From Hypholoma sublateritium FD-334 SS-4 (taxonomy: Eukaryota; Basidiomycota; Agaricomycetes; Agaricales; Strophariaceae): DNA of 40,999 bases. Where the stretch lies: positions 31,295-72,293 of the forward strand of contig KN817586.1 in NCBI GenBank assembly GCA_000827495.1, in the 5' to 3' direction. The notes beneath the pieces are model-generated. The model ran no database searches. It was given only the letters and a program-made list of their open reading frames with translations, and had not been told where the DNA came from. This document shows positions 21,315 through 32,335 of the stretch, one piece after another; position 1 is the first letter of the stretch, and every line of letters starts with the position of its first letter. The translations under genes and the position numbers were made by a program.

Positions 21315-22403
21315 ATGACGACAGCGCTCGACGATCGTGACCCGAGTATCATCTACCAAGGAGGATGGCTCCAAGGTGGGACTCCCTTCAATTTCGACGG
21401 CACTACGACGTGGATAAATCACACCGGACCCACGGTATCAATGACCTTCACCGGTACGCGCTGTTCAAACGCGCGCACTCCCTACTTTCTGACTATACAC
21501 ATGCCCATATCCAGGTACGCGGATCGCTGTCTTCGGCACCGTCCCCCCCGCCGGATCAGGGCCCGCGCCAGGTAGCATGTACAGCATCGACGGCGGGCCG
21601 AAGACGGCCTTCCAGGCGACGCAGAAGGCGGGTGCGCAGTACCAGAACCTGTTCTTCCAGTCGGGCATCCTCGACGTGGCGGTGGCACACACCCTCGGAA
21701 TTGAACACTCCATTAACCATACACCGTTTATCCTGGACTTCTTCGACATCACGACTGCGGCTGCTGCCGCATTGCCCGTGACATCTGAGCAACCTTCCAC
21801 AACGTCTAATCTATCCGTACCTGGCGAAAAAATCACAACATCAGGAGCGATCGTAGCATCGACTGCGTCCTCTATGGTAATATCGACAGAGTCATCAGAG
21901 GTGGCGTCGACAACGTCCTCCGTGGTAACATCGACTACGTCCATAGCGCTGGCTATCACTGTCAGCACTACGGAATTACCCACACAATCCACCGAAAGTC
22001 ATTTGGGCACCAGGAATGCACAAGTGGGTGAGATCATTGGAGGAGTGATGGGCGGCGTATTTGCCCTTGGGATGTGTATTACCGCGATAATTCTACGAAA
22101 GAGAAAGCAGAGCCGCGGCCAAAGAAAGGTCACGGTTGATCGGTTTCAAATTGAGCGTGAGTCGACCGGCGCTCACATGAATTTTAATTTTTCACGATCT
22201 GTAACCTTTCAGCTCCTGTATGTACGGCAAATTCACCACCGTCTACCCCAACTTCGAAGCACGGATATATACGTGTCGGGCAAAGGGAATCTCTGACGAC
22301 AGTCGCGGAGGTCGTCGATACCAATACCAGTTTGACGGGATACTCAATATCGGGGCATTGTCGCGACCGTCCCTCTACACCGCCTCCAGAATATGAATGT
22401 TAG
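21315..22403 (+). CDS. Single-pass surface protein with Ser/Thr stalk (Agaricomycete family)
   Basis: Exons 21315-21453, 21515-22156 and 22213-22403 (introns 61 and 56 nt) encode 323 residues. The N-terminal domain starts TTALDDRDPSIIYQGGW and contains GGTPFNFDGTTTWIN, SMYSIDGGPKTAFQ and GAQYQNLFFQSGIL, which I recognise as the signature of a large basidiomycete family of predicted surface proteins; no classical signal peptide is seen. A Ser/Thr-rich stalk (about 150-218) is likely O-glycosylated. One transmembrane helix (about 220-241, IIGGVMGGVFALGMCITAII) is followed by a basic stop-transfer RKRKQSRGQRK and a cytoplasmic tail ending TPPPEYEC. The last exon was chosen because it restores this family-typical PPPEY end. 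Relatives lie at 22780 (relic) and 40369. Ligand and function are unknown; sensing or wall binding is an inference. Confidence 0.8.
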
Positions 22404-22779
22404 CAAGGACACAATTCACAACTGATCATGTATTACAAATTATTCCGCATCTTTCTTTTCGGACAATTAATTTCCTACATTCTCCTGGTTGACCTATCTA
22501 TCAAATATACATCTTCATTGATGAGGGGGCGGTATATTATCAAACACAACATATCATACAGAAGAATTAATACTGTATCTATGAGGGAAATCTACTGCCT
22601 GGGGCATGCCAATGCCCATCCTCATCGGCGTAGCCTGTGGGCGCTCATTACGACCAGAAGATCGACACTGCTGCTATTGAAGCACCACATCTACAGTATC
22701 AGCAATCACCGTAGTATTCACGACGCTTTCAGCGGTGGAGATCAGTATGACGGGATGAACCACAGGCCACATATTCACA

Positions 22780-22923
22780 ATTGATGATCACAGTCTATTT
22801 ATTGTCTGCACTACAACATGGAACCAAGCAGGAAACAGCTCGGATCTGAACGGCACCGTGGCTTGGATCAATTTGAACGATTCTATGCTATCTGTTACCC
22901 TCACTCCCTCAAGACTCAGATGA
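22780..22923 (+). pseudogene. Relic of a surface-protein paralogue (N-terminal domain fragment)
   Basis: In-frame stretch IDDHSLFIVCTTTWNQAG followed by NSSDLNGTVAWINLNDSMLS and a stop at 22921. It aligns residue by residue with the start of the intact neighbour (LDDRDPSIIYQGGWLQGGTP, then FNFDGTTTWIN and VSMTF). There is no start codon and no continuation into the second domain. It is best read as a decayed tandem duplicate of the 21315 gene. Confidence 0.55.
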
Positions 22924-24177
22924 GCTTCAATGTTGACATGCTGACTGAACGTGCACATAAGTGCACAGATCAGCGGATTGGATACAGGCTTTAGGCGCCT
23001 CAGGCACGGAATCATGCCACACGGCCCGGGGAAGCGGTCCTTTATGTAGCTCATGCTAATCAGATCAGAGTTCTCGCAGTTTCCGTCATGTCTTTGTGGG
23101 TACATGTATCGTCTTCTTCCACCCATTGTCCACGCAAGCAGCCTAGGGTTGTTCTCGATTTGTTCCCATCACAGGTTACCTGCGCGTGACCAAAGCTGTG
23201 AGTAAAATTTGAATTTGAGATGGCAGTTCAAACCAAGTTCAAACTTCAAGCAATTTGCGACCTAAGGTCACCGTCATCGGGCCCCCGCTATCTCAAAACT
23301 TTTCGTGTGGCTGCACACTAACGGTACTGTCCTACTTTACCCATCGACATGATGGACGCCGACGTATTACAGTGCTGCCTAATAATCTTTCCCACTTCAC
23401 ATTGGACAAATTATGGTATATCCATCGCTAATAAAGCACGGCCCCGGCCCACGGTATGTTAGTTATTTCAATATGATAATTCTTTATCCGTGAAACCCGC
23501 AAACACGACTTCGTTGGCTTCCATCTAGCAATTTCCATATCGCTCACACACACTATTTGATGTAATCAACTGATTATAGCATATCTATTGCTTACTGACG
23601 TAGCAGAAATAATCACCCCTCCTATTGCACTAGACCTGAGGAGGCTGCTATTTCTGTTCGTGAGTAAATCATGCTTCTATTCATCCCAGACTCATCCTAA
23701 GTAGGTCCATCACCACGTTTCAGGTTTATATATATTGTATTAAATCTTTCGTGATTAGAGTCGCTCGCTATACCTATACATTGAATTATATGCTTAACGG
23801 GCAGTTCAGATATTTCCGGAACCGTACATCGATTTATTACAATATACGTACATGGAAAGTAGGACATTTATTTACCTCAAGGTCTAAATACCTGATGCTG
23901 CTGAACCTACCGGACTCTGAGTATATATTATTGGCAACCTTATCATTCCAACAACTTACAATGTCAAGACAGGTGTGAAGTGAATTGTGTAAAGCGATGT
24001 GTTTCCATCATGATTCATGATCTGTGCGATTGCGTTCCACACTTCTAAATGCAAAAGATCAATCACACTAAGCAGGTACGCTATTGAGCGGGAGAATCTA
24101 AGCGAAGCGAAAATTCAATACAAAGATGACTGGATGGAGATGGTCAATGTTTCTGTATTTAAGAATGAGACATAGCG
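22924..24177. other. AT-rich intergenic region
   Basis: Composition is AT-rich with many stop codons in all frames. I see no gene, RNA or repeat structure. The 3' end probably contains the promoter of the seven-transmembrane gene. Confidence 0.4.
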
Positions 24178-25528
24178 ATGTTTCCATCGCAGCTCATTCA
24201 CGCCTCCAATATGGTCAGCATCATATTACCATCCACCTCCGTCCAGGAAAGAGTAATTAGCATGAGAGTTAATAGTGGGATGCTCTCTATCTTACTAGTG
24301 GGTACGTCACCGACGCATTCCAGGCACAAACGCCATAGCGATGATTTAATCGTGTGTCTCTTTCAGGAATCTACACCAGCCTCTATCTCGGAACGGCATT
24401 CACATATTGTAGGACAGTGCAATCGCTTGTAATCGCATTTGCTTACCGCGTTACAGTTAACAGACAGTCTTCCCGGAGTTTATTGGTCCTCGCAGCCATC
24501 ACGATACTCTATGTACTAAACCTCGTTGAAGCCGCTATTGAGTGGCTAAGCATTAGGGAGATCTTGCGAAAAAATGGACTGCCTACCACAGAGCTCTTTA
24601 TCTTTGTGCTGGAGGGTTCAAATTGGCAGACATTTGTCGACGACGTTTGTAACTTTATCATCACAGCAGTTGCTGATGGATTACTGGTGGGATTTGAGAT
24701 TCTTCCACTTCCAACAACTTGAATTTGACTACTCATATAGATCTGGCGTTGCTATAAGCTATGGAATAACTCTTTCCGTGTCATAATACTGTCGTTGGTG
24801 TTTCTCTTGGCAGAGATTGGTAATTATCAAAGATCATTTGTCTGATTTGTAAAGCGGTAGACTTACATGCTCTACCAGGACTCAACATTTCCGTTATAAC
24901 CTTCCTTTCCGTCAAGAAGCTCGCGCCAACACTTGCCGCAGCGCACAAGGTGAATAATCTACTCAGTGCCACGGCTTTCATGACACTTGCGTCAACGTTG
25001 TGGACAACTATCCTCATCGCGTATCGGATCTATTCTGTATCAAAACACAACCCGTCGCGGCGGGGCAGTGCGCCGTTCAAAAAGATTCTGGAAATTATTG
25101 GGCAGTCTGCCGTGCTGTATTCGCTCGGATCCTTGATGTACGCCATCACAGGGATCATTACTCCAAATAGTTCAAATATATGGACGTTCTCTGGCCTCGT
25201 CTATTACTCCAACGTTCTGTTCCCTATCATAGCGGTATGATTTATTTACCTCCGACTTCGTTCTGGTGACTTACATAAATGCTAGGGAGTTGCGCCAACA
25301 ATTCTGGTAGCCCAGGTTGCGCTCGCCTCCTCTACCGCGGCCAAAGGCCAGCCGACATCTCACATATCTGATCTGCATTTCCAAGGAGACTCAACCGAAG
25401 ATAATGTGATTCATGCAGTGTCCACCCCTGTCAAAGGCATCAAACAAACTGAAGTGGATGAAAAGGCAGAACTAGGAGCTACACCGCCTCAACACGTAGC
25501 TCCAGTTATTTCGCATGATTCATTTTAA
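24178..25528 (+). CDS. Seven-transmembrane receptor-like protein (Agaricomycete family)
   Basis: Five exons: 24178-24301, 24367-24686, 24741-24819, 24879-25234 and 25286-25528. Introns are 65, 54, 59 and 51 nt, all GT-AG; phases close and give 373 residues. Seven hydrophobic segments can be followed, including MLSILLVGIYTSLYLGTAF, SLLVLAAITILYVLNLVEAA, FIITAVADGLLIWRCYKLW, VIILSLVFLLAEI, AFMTLASTLWTTILIAYRIY, AVLYSLGSLMYAITGII and FPIIAGVAPTILVAQVALA. The order ADGLLIWRCY, then ILIAYRIYSV, then ESA/QSA-VLYSL and GVAPTLIVAR-like is characteristic of a large, uncharacterised basidiomycete membrane family. The tail of about 65 residues is polar and probably cytoplasmic. A possible extra 48-nt intron lies at 24409-24456. 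Start choice is uncertain. Ligand and function are unknown. Confidence 0.8.
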
Positions 25529-26396
25529 TTAATACTCGGGTGTATGATGACATATGTATTAGCGAAATCCAAATACATTAAACATTTCTGTGAAACTACA
25601 CCGACCACCTATAGCTACAATAAGAACAGCTAAGCCACATTCACGGTGACCTTGTGCTTAATTATGTCTGCCAATGTCACATGTGGCTTTTAGCTCCTCG
25701 TGCTCAACAGGATCAGAACCTATTCTTCGTTCCCGCACGTCCTGTTTCGCCACGCATAAGGTGACAGATCTGGGTTGAATCTGGATGTCTGGCCGCGGAT
25801 AGACATGCTTACGATATTTACGAGGCGCGCTGCGCGTGCCTGTCCTCTGAACAGTTAGCACACGCTCGATGATGCCCTCTGTGCGTGCGTCGTGCGCCTA
25901 CACGGACTGCTCCCCCTTCATGCACCTGATCCTCACTTACAGGTATCTTCTTGCAGATGGCGGAGGTTCTAGTGACACTCTGACCGCTTTCCCCCTACAG
26001 TCCGGCGTAGAGCTACAGGATCTCGTGCTCAAATCCCCGGCACGTCGCCTACGCTTCAGCCAGCGCTCATGGACAGCGGTTGATCGCCGTGCACGGCAAA
26101 CCAGTGGTCAACACCACATTCAAGACGCGCGTAGTACTACATGCGCAGCTGAGCACGCTGCTGCCCGGTATGATACCTACCTTATAGGCGCACACGGCGG
26201 AAAAGAGCTTAGTGGCATAGATAGATGCGAGCGTAGGAACATGATGGGCTGTAGGCGCCCGTCGTTCTCGACGCGCTCTGGCTGACCGTGGGCATCAACC
26301 AAATAATGTGCGGCGTCTGCGGCAGAGGCCTTTTCTATGCCGATTCGGATCAATTAAATAATCACGGCTTGTCGGCTTCACTCCCTCACAGGTTAT
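25529..26396. other. Intergenic region
   Basis: An open frame at 25869-26285 has no family resemblance and biased composition, so it is not called. Nothing else is recognised until the phased array starts. Confidence 0.35.
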
Positions 26397-26397
26397 C

Positions 26398-26640
26398 ACA
26401 AATGTTTCGGGGCACTTGAAAGAAAAATCTGCGCACCCAATGTTTGTCTGCGCACTCGAGAAATAGATCGGCGCGTCAAGATATGTTTCCGCCCACTTGA
26501 AAATATAACTGCGCGCATTGAAATGTTTTTACGCGCACTGAATAAAAAATCGGCGCACTACAATGTTTTCAAGCGCACCTGAAATGTAATTCTGCGCACC
26601 GGAAATGTTATTGCAGGCACCTTGAATATTTTTGTGAAAA
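26398..26640. repeat. Phased GCGCAC/AAATGTT array (about 20-bp spacing)
   Basis: About eleven units of the pattern GCGCAC-YTGAAATGTTTT. GCGCAC or one-off variants start at about 26411, 26431, 26450, 26471, 26491, 26511, 26533, 26553, 26573, 26594 and 26615, a spacing of 19-22 bp. The array lies 100-330 bp inside a transposon-like end at 26737, so it looks like a subterminal repeat of a DNA transposon. No partner end was found in the window. Confidence 0.7.
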
Positions 26641-26699
26641 GTTATAACGGCTACAATATATAGTTCAAGTATCACAGAAAATGTTTCCGGGGTAAGCAA

Positions 26700-26737
26700 A
26701 AATGTTTCTGGAATTTTTCCCCAAACGGACCGCCATA
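26700..26737 (-). mobile_element. Transposon-like terminus, reading TATGGCGGTCCGTTTG on the minus strand
   Basis: Reverse complement from 26737 reads TATGGCGGTCCGTTTGGGGA followed by A/T-rich DNA. The first seven bases equal the ends of the complete element at 7053-8160 (TATGGCG), and both elements carry GCGCAC-containing subterminal repeats. Only this end is visible. Confidence 0.45.
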
Positions 26738-26764
26738 ATTAGTTGTAAATTTGTCTATATGTAT

Positions 26765-26798
26765 GCAGGATTATTTTTTGTGCAAACGGACCACCATA
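26765..26798 (-). mobile_element. Second, same-orientation transposon-like terminus
   Basis: Reverse complement from 26798 reads TATGGTGGTCCGTTTGCACA followed by AAAAATAATCC. It matches the terminus at 26737 in 15 of the first 16 bases and points the same way, 61 bp downstream. One end nested beside another, or a tandem end duplication, would explain this. Confidence 0.45.
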
Positions 26799-27090
26799 CC
26801 ACGGCCACCCCGATCTTCTGAGTCCGTCAATATGCGCCGAATACTTGCGCTTTACAACGAGCCGCGCTTCCGCTTGTTTGCATAACTGTCTAACTCGGGT
26901 GCGCATATATAAACCTCGAGTGCGCACATACAGAGCCGCCAAAGGCCATAAATTCACGGCCATCACAGCCATCACGGCAACCGCGGCAGCTTCGGCAATT
27001 TGACTCACACGCTGAGTAGCAGGCTGAGCGTGTCTTAGGCTCTGTCCTTGGGCTGTCCAGTAGAGTGCACTCTGCTGCCTCAGTCCACCT

Positions 27091-27354
27091 CATTCCTGGC
27101 ACCAGCTCCATTCTAGATTTGACGATGTTCCTGACCCTGTTTCCGCATACGTTAAGGCGCGCATCGCGGGTGGCCATCCGATCAGCAGGATAGATTTCAC
27201 AGAGGACGCCCTGGATGTCCCCCCGGACATGGCATTTCTCAGGAAGCCGGTTGGTACATTGAAGGTGCTCTGGCGCCAGCGCGGAGATCTAAATGGGGGA
27301 GTTCGCGAGTACATATGTGGTACGAGTCCGCCGCAAAAACTGGGGCCCGTTTAG
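27091..27354 (+). pseudogene. 3' fragment of a protein-coding gene, possibly an F-box-type protein
   Basis: The open stretch contains FDDVPDPVSAYVKARIAGGH, PISRIDFTEDALDVPPDMAF and VLWRQRGDLNGGVREYICG, then stops at 27352. The amino-acid make-up is that of a normal protein, and AYVKARIAGGHPISRI resembles the tails of basidiomycete F-box/LRR proteins, though only weakly. No upstream exons can be joined: the sequence 5' of it is occupied by the transposon-like ends. I therefore read it as a truncated gene; an intact gene with unseen exons is the alternative. Confidence 0.35.
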
Positions 27355-27379
27355 CAAGTGGATAGTACCAAACTCGACC

Positions 27380-30300
27380 TGCATCATAAGTAGATTTGTA
27401 CATAAAATCGTTTTTCAGCGCTTCTCTGGATCACAATATTAAGAGCTATTTAAAAAGGTGCAGCGCGTTGCATTTTAATAGGCACCCAACCCCGCACTAC
27501 GCAACACTCATTCTTCACACTTATACTTTCACACAGAAAGTCGGAGAAGGGCGCATGCAGGAAACGCACCACATCGCTTGGAGCTGAGCACCGCCGACAG
27601 TGTGGCGTGTGTTACCTTCACGTCGTCCATAGGAGCGTTGGGTACCGGTGTACGCGCGCGCGCGCGGTGCGCCCATGGGCTCAGCAGGGGAGCCGTGCGT
27701 CTCGAACAAATGCGGAGGGTGCGGTGTGCATATACGTGCACCACACGCATAGAGCGCGAAGGGGACGCTGCGGACTGCGGCCTTGGCGGGAGGCGAGGAC
27801 TGCACGGCGGTCGCGATGGTGCGTTTCGCGTCACGGTGCGGTCGAGGAGGGTCTGTATGTGTGTAGCGGACGACGTGCGTAGGAGGGGGTGATGCATGTT
27901 TGTTGTCCGGAGGCTGTGCGCGGCGCGTGGCGAAGAGAAGTGGACCAGCGCTATGATGCGTCGATGGGCGGCCGCGCGCCCGGGACGTTTGACAGCGGGT
28001 GCGTAGCGGGACAACGTGTTCCCGTCGGCGATCGGCACGCCGTGCAGCTGGAGGTGTGTGCACAGAACGATGTGTGAATCTGCAGATGCGGCGCGGTTCT
28101 ATCGACACGTGGGGCGGGGGTGTTGATATAGGCCGGTGTCAGGCGGCGGCCTGCGATGCGCTGCGAGGCGAGAAGGGTAGGGGAAGCGTACCATGGCGGC
28201 GGGCACGCGAGGAGGTGAGGGTGTGGCTTTGCGGGGGAGAGTCAAATCAGGGCTGCGGCCGCGCTGCAGACGGAGGACCGCCCCGCGCTGGTGGGTGGCC
28301 GTAGGCATGTTATTGGGGTGCTACAGACGCTCCTTAGCACCCCGCGCATGCACGCCGGGCTAAACCCTGCTCTGAATCGCATGCACCCACCGAAAAACGA
28401 TCTACGCAACCCGGTGCCGCCACCTGCGTGCGATCCTGTTTCACCCCGCCCCCGCCCCAGCCCCTTCGTGGTGTTCCTCTCCGTGACGTCAGATGCTTGA
28501 CCCTGCCATCTCATCGACCCCTCGTAGATCCACCGCGCCGGCGAGACTTCTACCTGTCGAGGGCGTCCAGCCACTGGTCCCGATGCGTTGATGTAGCGTC
28601 TCCTCCCGCGCGTACGCCTCGTGATCGCCCCCCGTGCGCCCCACTGTCGAGTTGCACAATTCTCTGAACGCTTCATTCGGCTGGGGAATCGCCCCGCCTC
28701 CCGAAGCGCACGAGGACCGCCTACGCGCCGCTGCGAAGGGAGGCGGGCACGAAGTGGGCGAGGCGCGTCTGTGGTGTGGTCCGTGCACTCGTCGACGTCG
28801 TCGAACAGGGGCACGAGCGTCGCGTGCGCGCGTGATGTGTGCTGCGCGCTGCGCTGCATCTTGGGCGGTATTGTGAAGAGCGGCGGATTGGCGCCGATGA
28901 TAGTGATGATGATCGGCTGCAGGTAGGGGATAGACTCCGATAGATTCTATGCGGTACACGACGGGCGTCGTGACGACGCCTGGGATAGTGTTCTGCGTAG
29001 GGGCCGAGCAGAAGAATAAGCGCGCGATGATAATGCCGGTGTCGAGAGAATATTGGACAGTGAAATCTGGATTGTACGGTGGCCGATGACGCCGTGCCCG
29101 CCCGCCCGACCATCAGCGATGATATCGACAATCCAGGCGAATGTTTCGTCTGAGAATGGCCATGCGCGTGTGCGGGTCACACGTGGAAAGTCGCCATGTC
29201 GACGCTGCCCTCCGGGATGGAACGCGGAGGAGGCGACATGCATCTGGAGGTGCGTGAAGCTGTCTGTGCGACTCAAATAGAGATATTAAGATACTCGTCC
29301 TTGCTAGTGAAATGAGCACATACCTGCACTCGCGAAGACGTCGGCGTGGCACCCAGCTGCTGCCGCCGAGCAGGCGAAGAGCAAGGGCGTCGAGTGAATT
29401 TGTCAAAGTCGCTACGGTGAATCGGTGTTCGTAGTGAGTTGGAAAAGAGAACTGATGTGCGAAAATGACAACTGCGCGGGCCTCTGGTTTTACGGGACTA
29501 GCTGCGCCGGTGTCGGCTCGTGGGGCTGTAGGACAGTATGAGTACCTGGGTGGTGAATTCGAGGAATAGTGGCGTGGGGAGCTCGGGGGGCGGGGGCCGC
29601 GAGGCGTATAGGTTCGCACAACGTTTCTATGCACGGACAGCATATGAGCACGGGGAGAGGAGAGCGTGGGTGCTTTAGGAGGCAATGGCAGTGGAGACGG
29701 GGTGGAAATATCGGAGCGGACGCAGCGTCAGTACTTCAGATGATGCAGCCCATAACCACGCGCGCCGACGCAGAGGTGCAAGAGGTTGAGCGTGAAAGTG
29801 GGAGTGTAGTTCATCCCGGCGTGCGCGGGGTGGCGAAGACGGGGCTATTGATGGCGGGTGGCGGACACATCGAGGAGGGTCATGTACGGGTGCGCTGCCA
29901 GCTCGGTCGGTCGTGCGAGGTTCAAAGGAGGAGGGGCGTAGGTGATCGATGAGGAGGTGAAGGAGGGGAAGGGAGAGACGAAGGGCGTAGCATGCGCAGT
30001 GCGAAGGGCGCTAAGAAACGTCAGCTGAAGGGTAGAGCGACGCGAGGACGAGGGCGCGAGGATTCAGGAAGGCGCTGGTTGAATGCGTCGGAAGATCCCG
30101 GTGCCGTGGCATCGCAAATACGTCATCGACGCGGCCCTCAGACGCATTCATCGAGGCGCCAGCCGCCTGGAGACAAAGCGCTATGAGTCCCGCCGCACTC
30201 AGAGAACCCTTGCCTCAGAGCAACGAGAAGATGATGGGCGTGCCTCCGCCAGGAAGGTGCGTCCATCTTCCCGCTGCAACGGACTGCAGGCTCTGTGCGG

Positions 30301-30560
30301 ACGCTCCCCTGTATCGCGCTGACCGCCGTCCTCGCGCGCCCAGTTATTGAGCCACGCTAGAGTAGTCCAATCAGGCCTACCCTGGAGACTGGTGGTCTGG
30401 AGAGGCTTGGGGACGCGTTAAGTGTGCGCGCGGCAGGCAAGCACACAATGGCAGGCAGGGAACAATGTGTTCGTCACGGCGCGCGTGCAGCTACATACGG
30501 ACAAGCTGTGCTACGGAATTTAATTGAACCGGATCCGACGTACGCTGGCGCAGTCCTCGA
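27380..30560. other. CpG-rich tract without a resolvable gene; decayed coding sequence suspected on the minus strand
   Basis: Several long open frames overlap in all phases, as expected from the base composition. Between about 28700 and 29690 the minus strand shows protein-like pieces in different frames, for example IIIARLFFCSAP at about 28990-29030, IITIIGANPPLFT at about 28880-28920 and LLFACSAAAAGCHADVFASA at about 29325-29385. These could be remnants of a membrane protein gene, but I could not join them with acceptable splice sites. The rest (27560-28300 and 29700-30350) shows no gene or repeat I can name. Confidence 0.3.
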
Positions 30561-30563
30561 GAA

Positions 30564-31061
30564 CTAACGCTGATCTGATTTGCATGACAATACAAACAAT
30601 GCTGCTGAATAAATTTGAGACAGCTCGTACGGGTCTTCAGGGTGGTGCGCAGGTGTTTCGGCGCGTAGTTGGGCGTCTATTCGTCGGCGGAAGGTAGGAT
30701 CAAAACCGCTCATGAAACGGGTACTGATTTCGCCGCCCGTGATGCGATCCTTGCTCTTGAGGAAGTACGAAATTTTGCAGAACGCACGGTAATATTTTCC
30801 GAAGGTCTCAGTACTGTCCATCATTTTTTCCTCGTACATCTCGGTGAGCACCGTGAGGTCGTTAAGCGAATACAATCGATCGCGGTCCGATCCTGGGTAG
30901 AGTGCGCCAATTTTACCTTTAAAACTGTTCCACGTAGAGCCCGGCATAAAATATTCCCAAAGCTCCCTGTCGTCGGTAGGCGCATACCGGACGGTATATA
31001 TCACCTTCTGGTATTCGGTAAGATTGGCTATTTCTGCTAGCTGGTCAACGTCGTCGAAGAA
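30564..31061 (-). pseudogene. Retrotransposon gag remnant
   Basis: A single open frame on the minus strand, from FFDDVDQLAEIANLTEYQKV to a stop at about 30564. It includes TWNSFKGKIGALYPGSDRDR, YSLNDLTVLTEMYEEKM, ETFGKYYRAFCKISYFL, STRFMSGFDPTFRRRIDAQL and DPYELSQIYSAALFVL. The layout (FDDVD start, YPGS-D, tyrosine-rich AFxxIsxFL, F-x-GFDxxFR, DPY-x-L-xxIy-AALFVL) matches gag capsid regions of Agaricomycete LTR retrotransposons as I remember them. No zinc knuckle, protease, reverse transcriptase or LTR is present, so it is an isolated fragment of a non-viral mobile element. Confidence 0.65.
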
Positions 31062-31261
31062 AATGTAGAGGAGTATATATATTGTGTGGTGTCGTGGATT
31101 GAAGGGATGTGTTCTGCGAATATGATTCAAAATTCTGTTGGTGTGATTTGGGCGAATGGTGTGCCTGCCTTGGCCAAGGCAAACCGTGGTCGGGAAGATA
31201 GCTTTTGAATGGCACTAAGAGTCTTTGGTGAAGTATGAAGTACAGAGGAGCTATCGACATG

Positions 31262-31860
31262 AACCACTCGGACTCTATTACCTGAGTTCAAGTCAGAATA
31301 CCCACTGTGCTCTGAACACGAGGCACAAGCTCGTGTGACTGCGTTGCGCTGCCGCTTTGTTGTTGGTTCTCAGTGCAAATTATCCTACGTCCATATCGGG
31401 CGCTTAATCTGGCGCGTCAATGCACTTCGTGTTCGTTTCGGTGCGCAGGCAACCTCAAAGCTCGCACATTCGCCTGCTTCACACCCGCAGTGCGCTTTCC
31501 CAATGCTTCCCAGCCCCGCGATCGTTGTCTACTGTGCCACGCGCGCTTCTGTGCCGGGCGCAAACATCTGCGCCTCTCCGTCCATCAAGCAACGCGCGTG
31601 CGGCTGCCGTCGCGCAGGATCTTCCCCTTCCCTCCGCGCGGATTCCCCGTAATATAAGCCCCACCAGCCCCCCGCCTCGTACGTCTCCCCCCCTCCTATT
31701 ATTCCACCTCACGCCACCTGCCACCCGGCGATAGTACTGGGTCTGCTCGCACGCGCACCGTCCCGCTCCTCTTCATCAATTATAAACAGCTCACATCCCC
31801 CTGACCCCTTCTCCTATTTCCATGCGCGCATCATCTGTTGTGTCGGGTGCGGCATCATAG
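31262..31860. other. GC-rich intergenic sequence
   Basis: Pro/Ser-rich open frames in all phases without family resemblance; no gene called. Composition is similar to the CpG-rich repeats, but no specific match was found. Confidence 0.3.
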
Positions 31861-31867
31861 GCGCTGT

Positions 31868-32335
31868 CGCGTTGAGTGACGACGCCGCGTATCCACCCGG
31901 GACAATGCGGTGGTACTCCGCTGCACGCGCTGCGCGTCCATGTCCCGCGCTGCACTCCACCCCGCGGGACGATAACCGCAAATGCGTTGCGTGATATACA
32001 CGTGTAACGCGCTGGCCCACCGTCCTGCGCGCGTGGAGGTTAATGCATAATGAGTGTTGTTCTGTTCCTCACGCCGCGGACAGCGCAGTTGATGGGGCGT
32101 CAAGGCGATGAGGCGCGGGACTGCGGGAATTATGTACTCTGTCATCTTCAGGTGCGGCAGCACAGGCGACCTCGCATTGACTGACGCCGCCGCGTATCGA
32201 CCCGGGACGACGCGGCCGTGCTACGCTGCGCGTCCACGCCCCGCGCTGACGTACCGCCCTGGGGGGTTAATGCGAACGCGGCCAGCATGGACATCGCTCT
32301 GGTCCTAACGCCGTGGACGGAGCGAGAGGCGGTAC
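31868..32335 (+). repeat. Degenerate tandem duplication, period about 305 bp
   Basis: GTTGAGTGACGACGCCGCGTATC...CACCCGGGAC at about 31871 recurs as ATTGACTGACGCCGCCGCGTATC...GACCCGGGAC at about 32175, and both are followed by CTRCGCGCTGCGCGTCCA-type sequence and CCCCGCGCTG. GGTTAATGC followed by a ...CTCACGCCGCGGACAGCG / CTAACGCCGTGGACGGAGCG word occurs at about 32039 and 32266. The copies have diverged by point changes and indels. No coding capacity is supported. Confidence 0.45.

Noticed and set aside
25869..26285. 138-codon open frame
   Set aside because: No family resemblance, no codon pattern like neighbouring genes, and no introns or conserved motifs.
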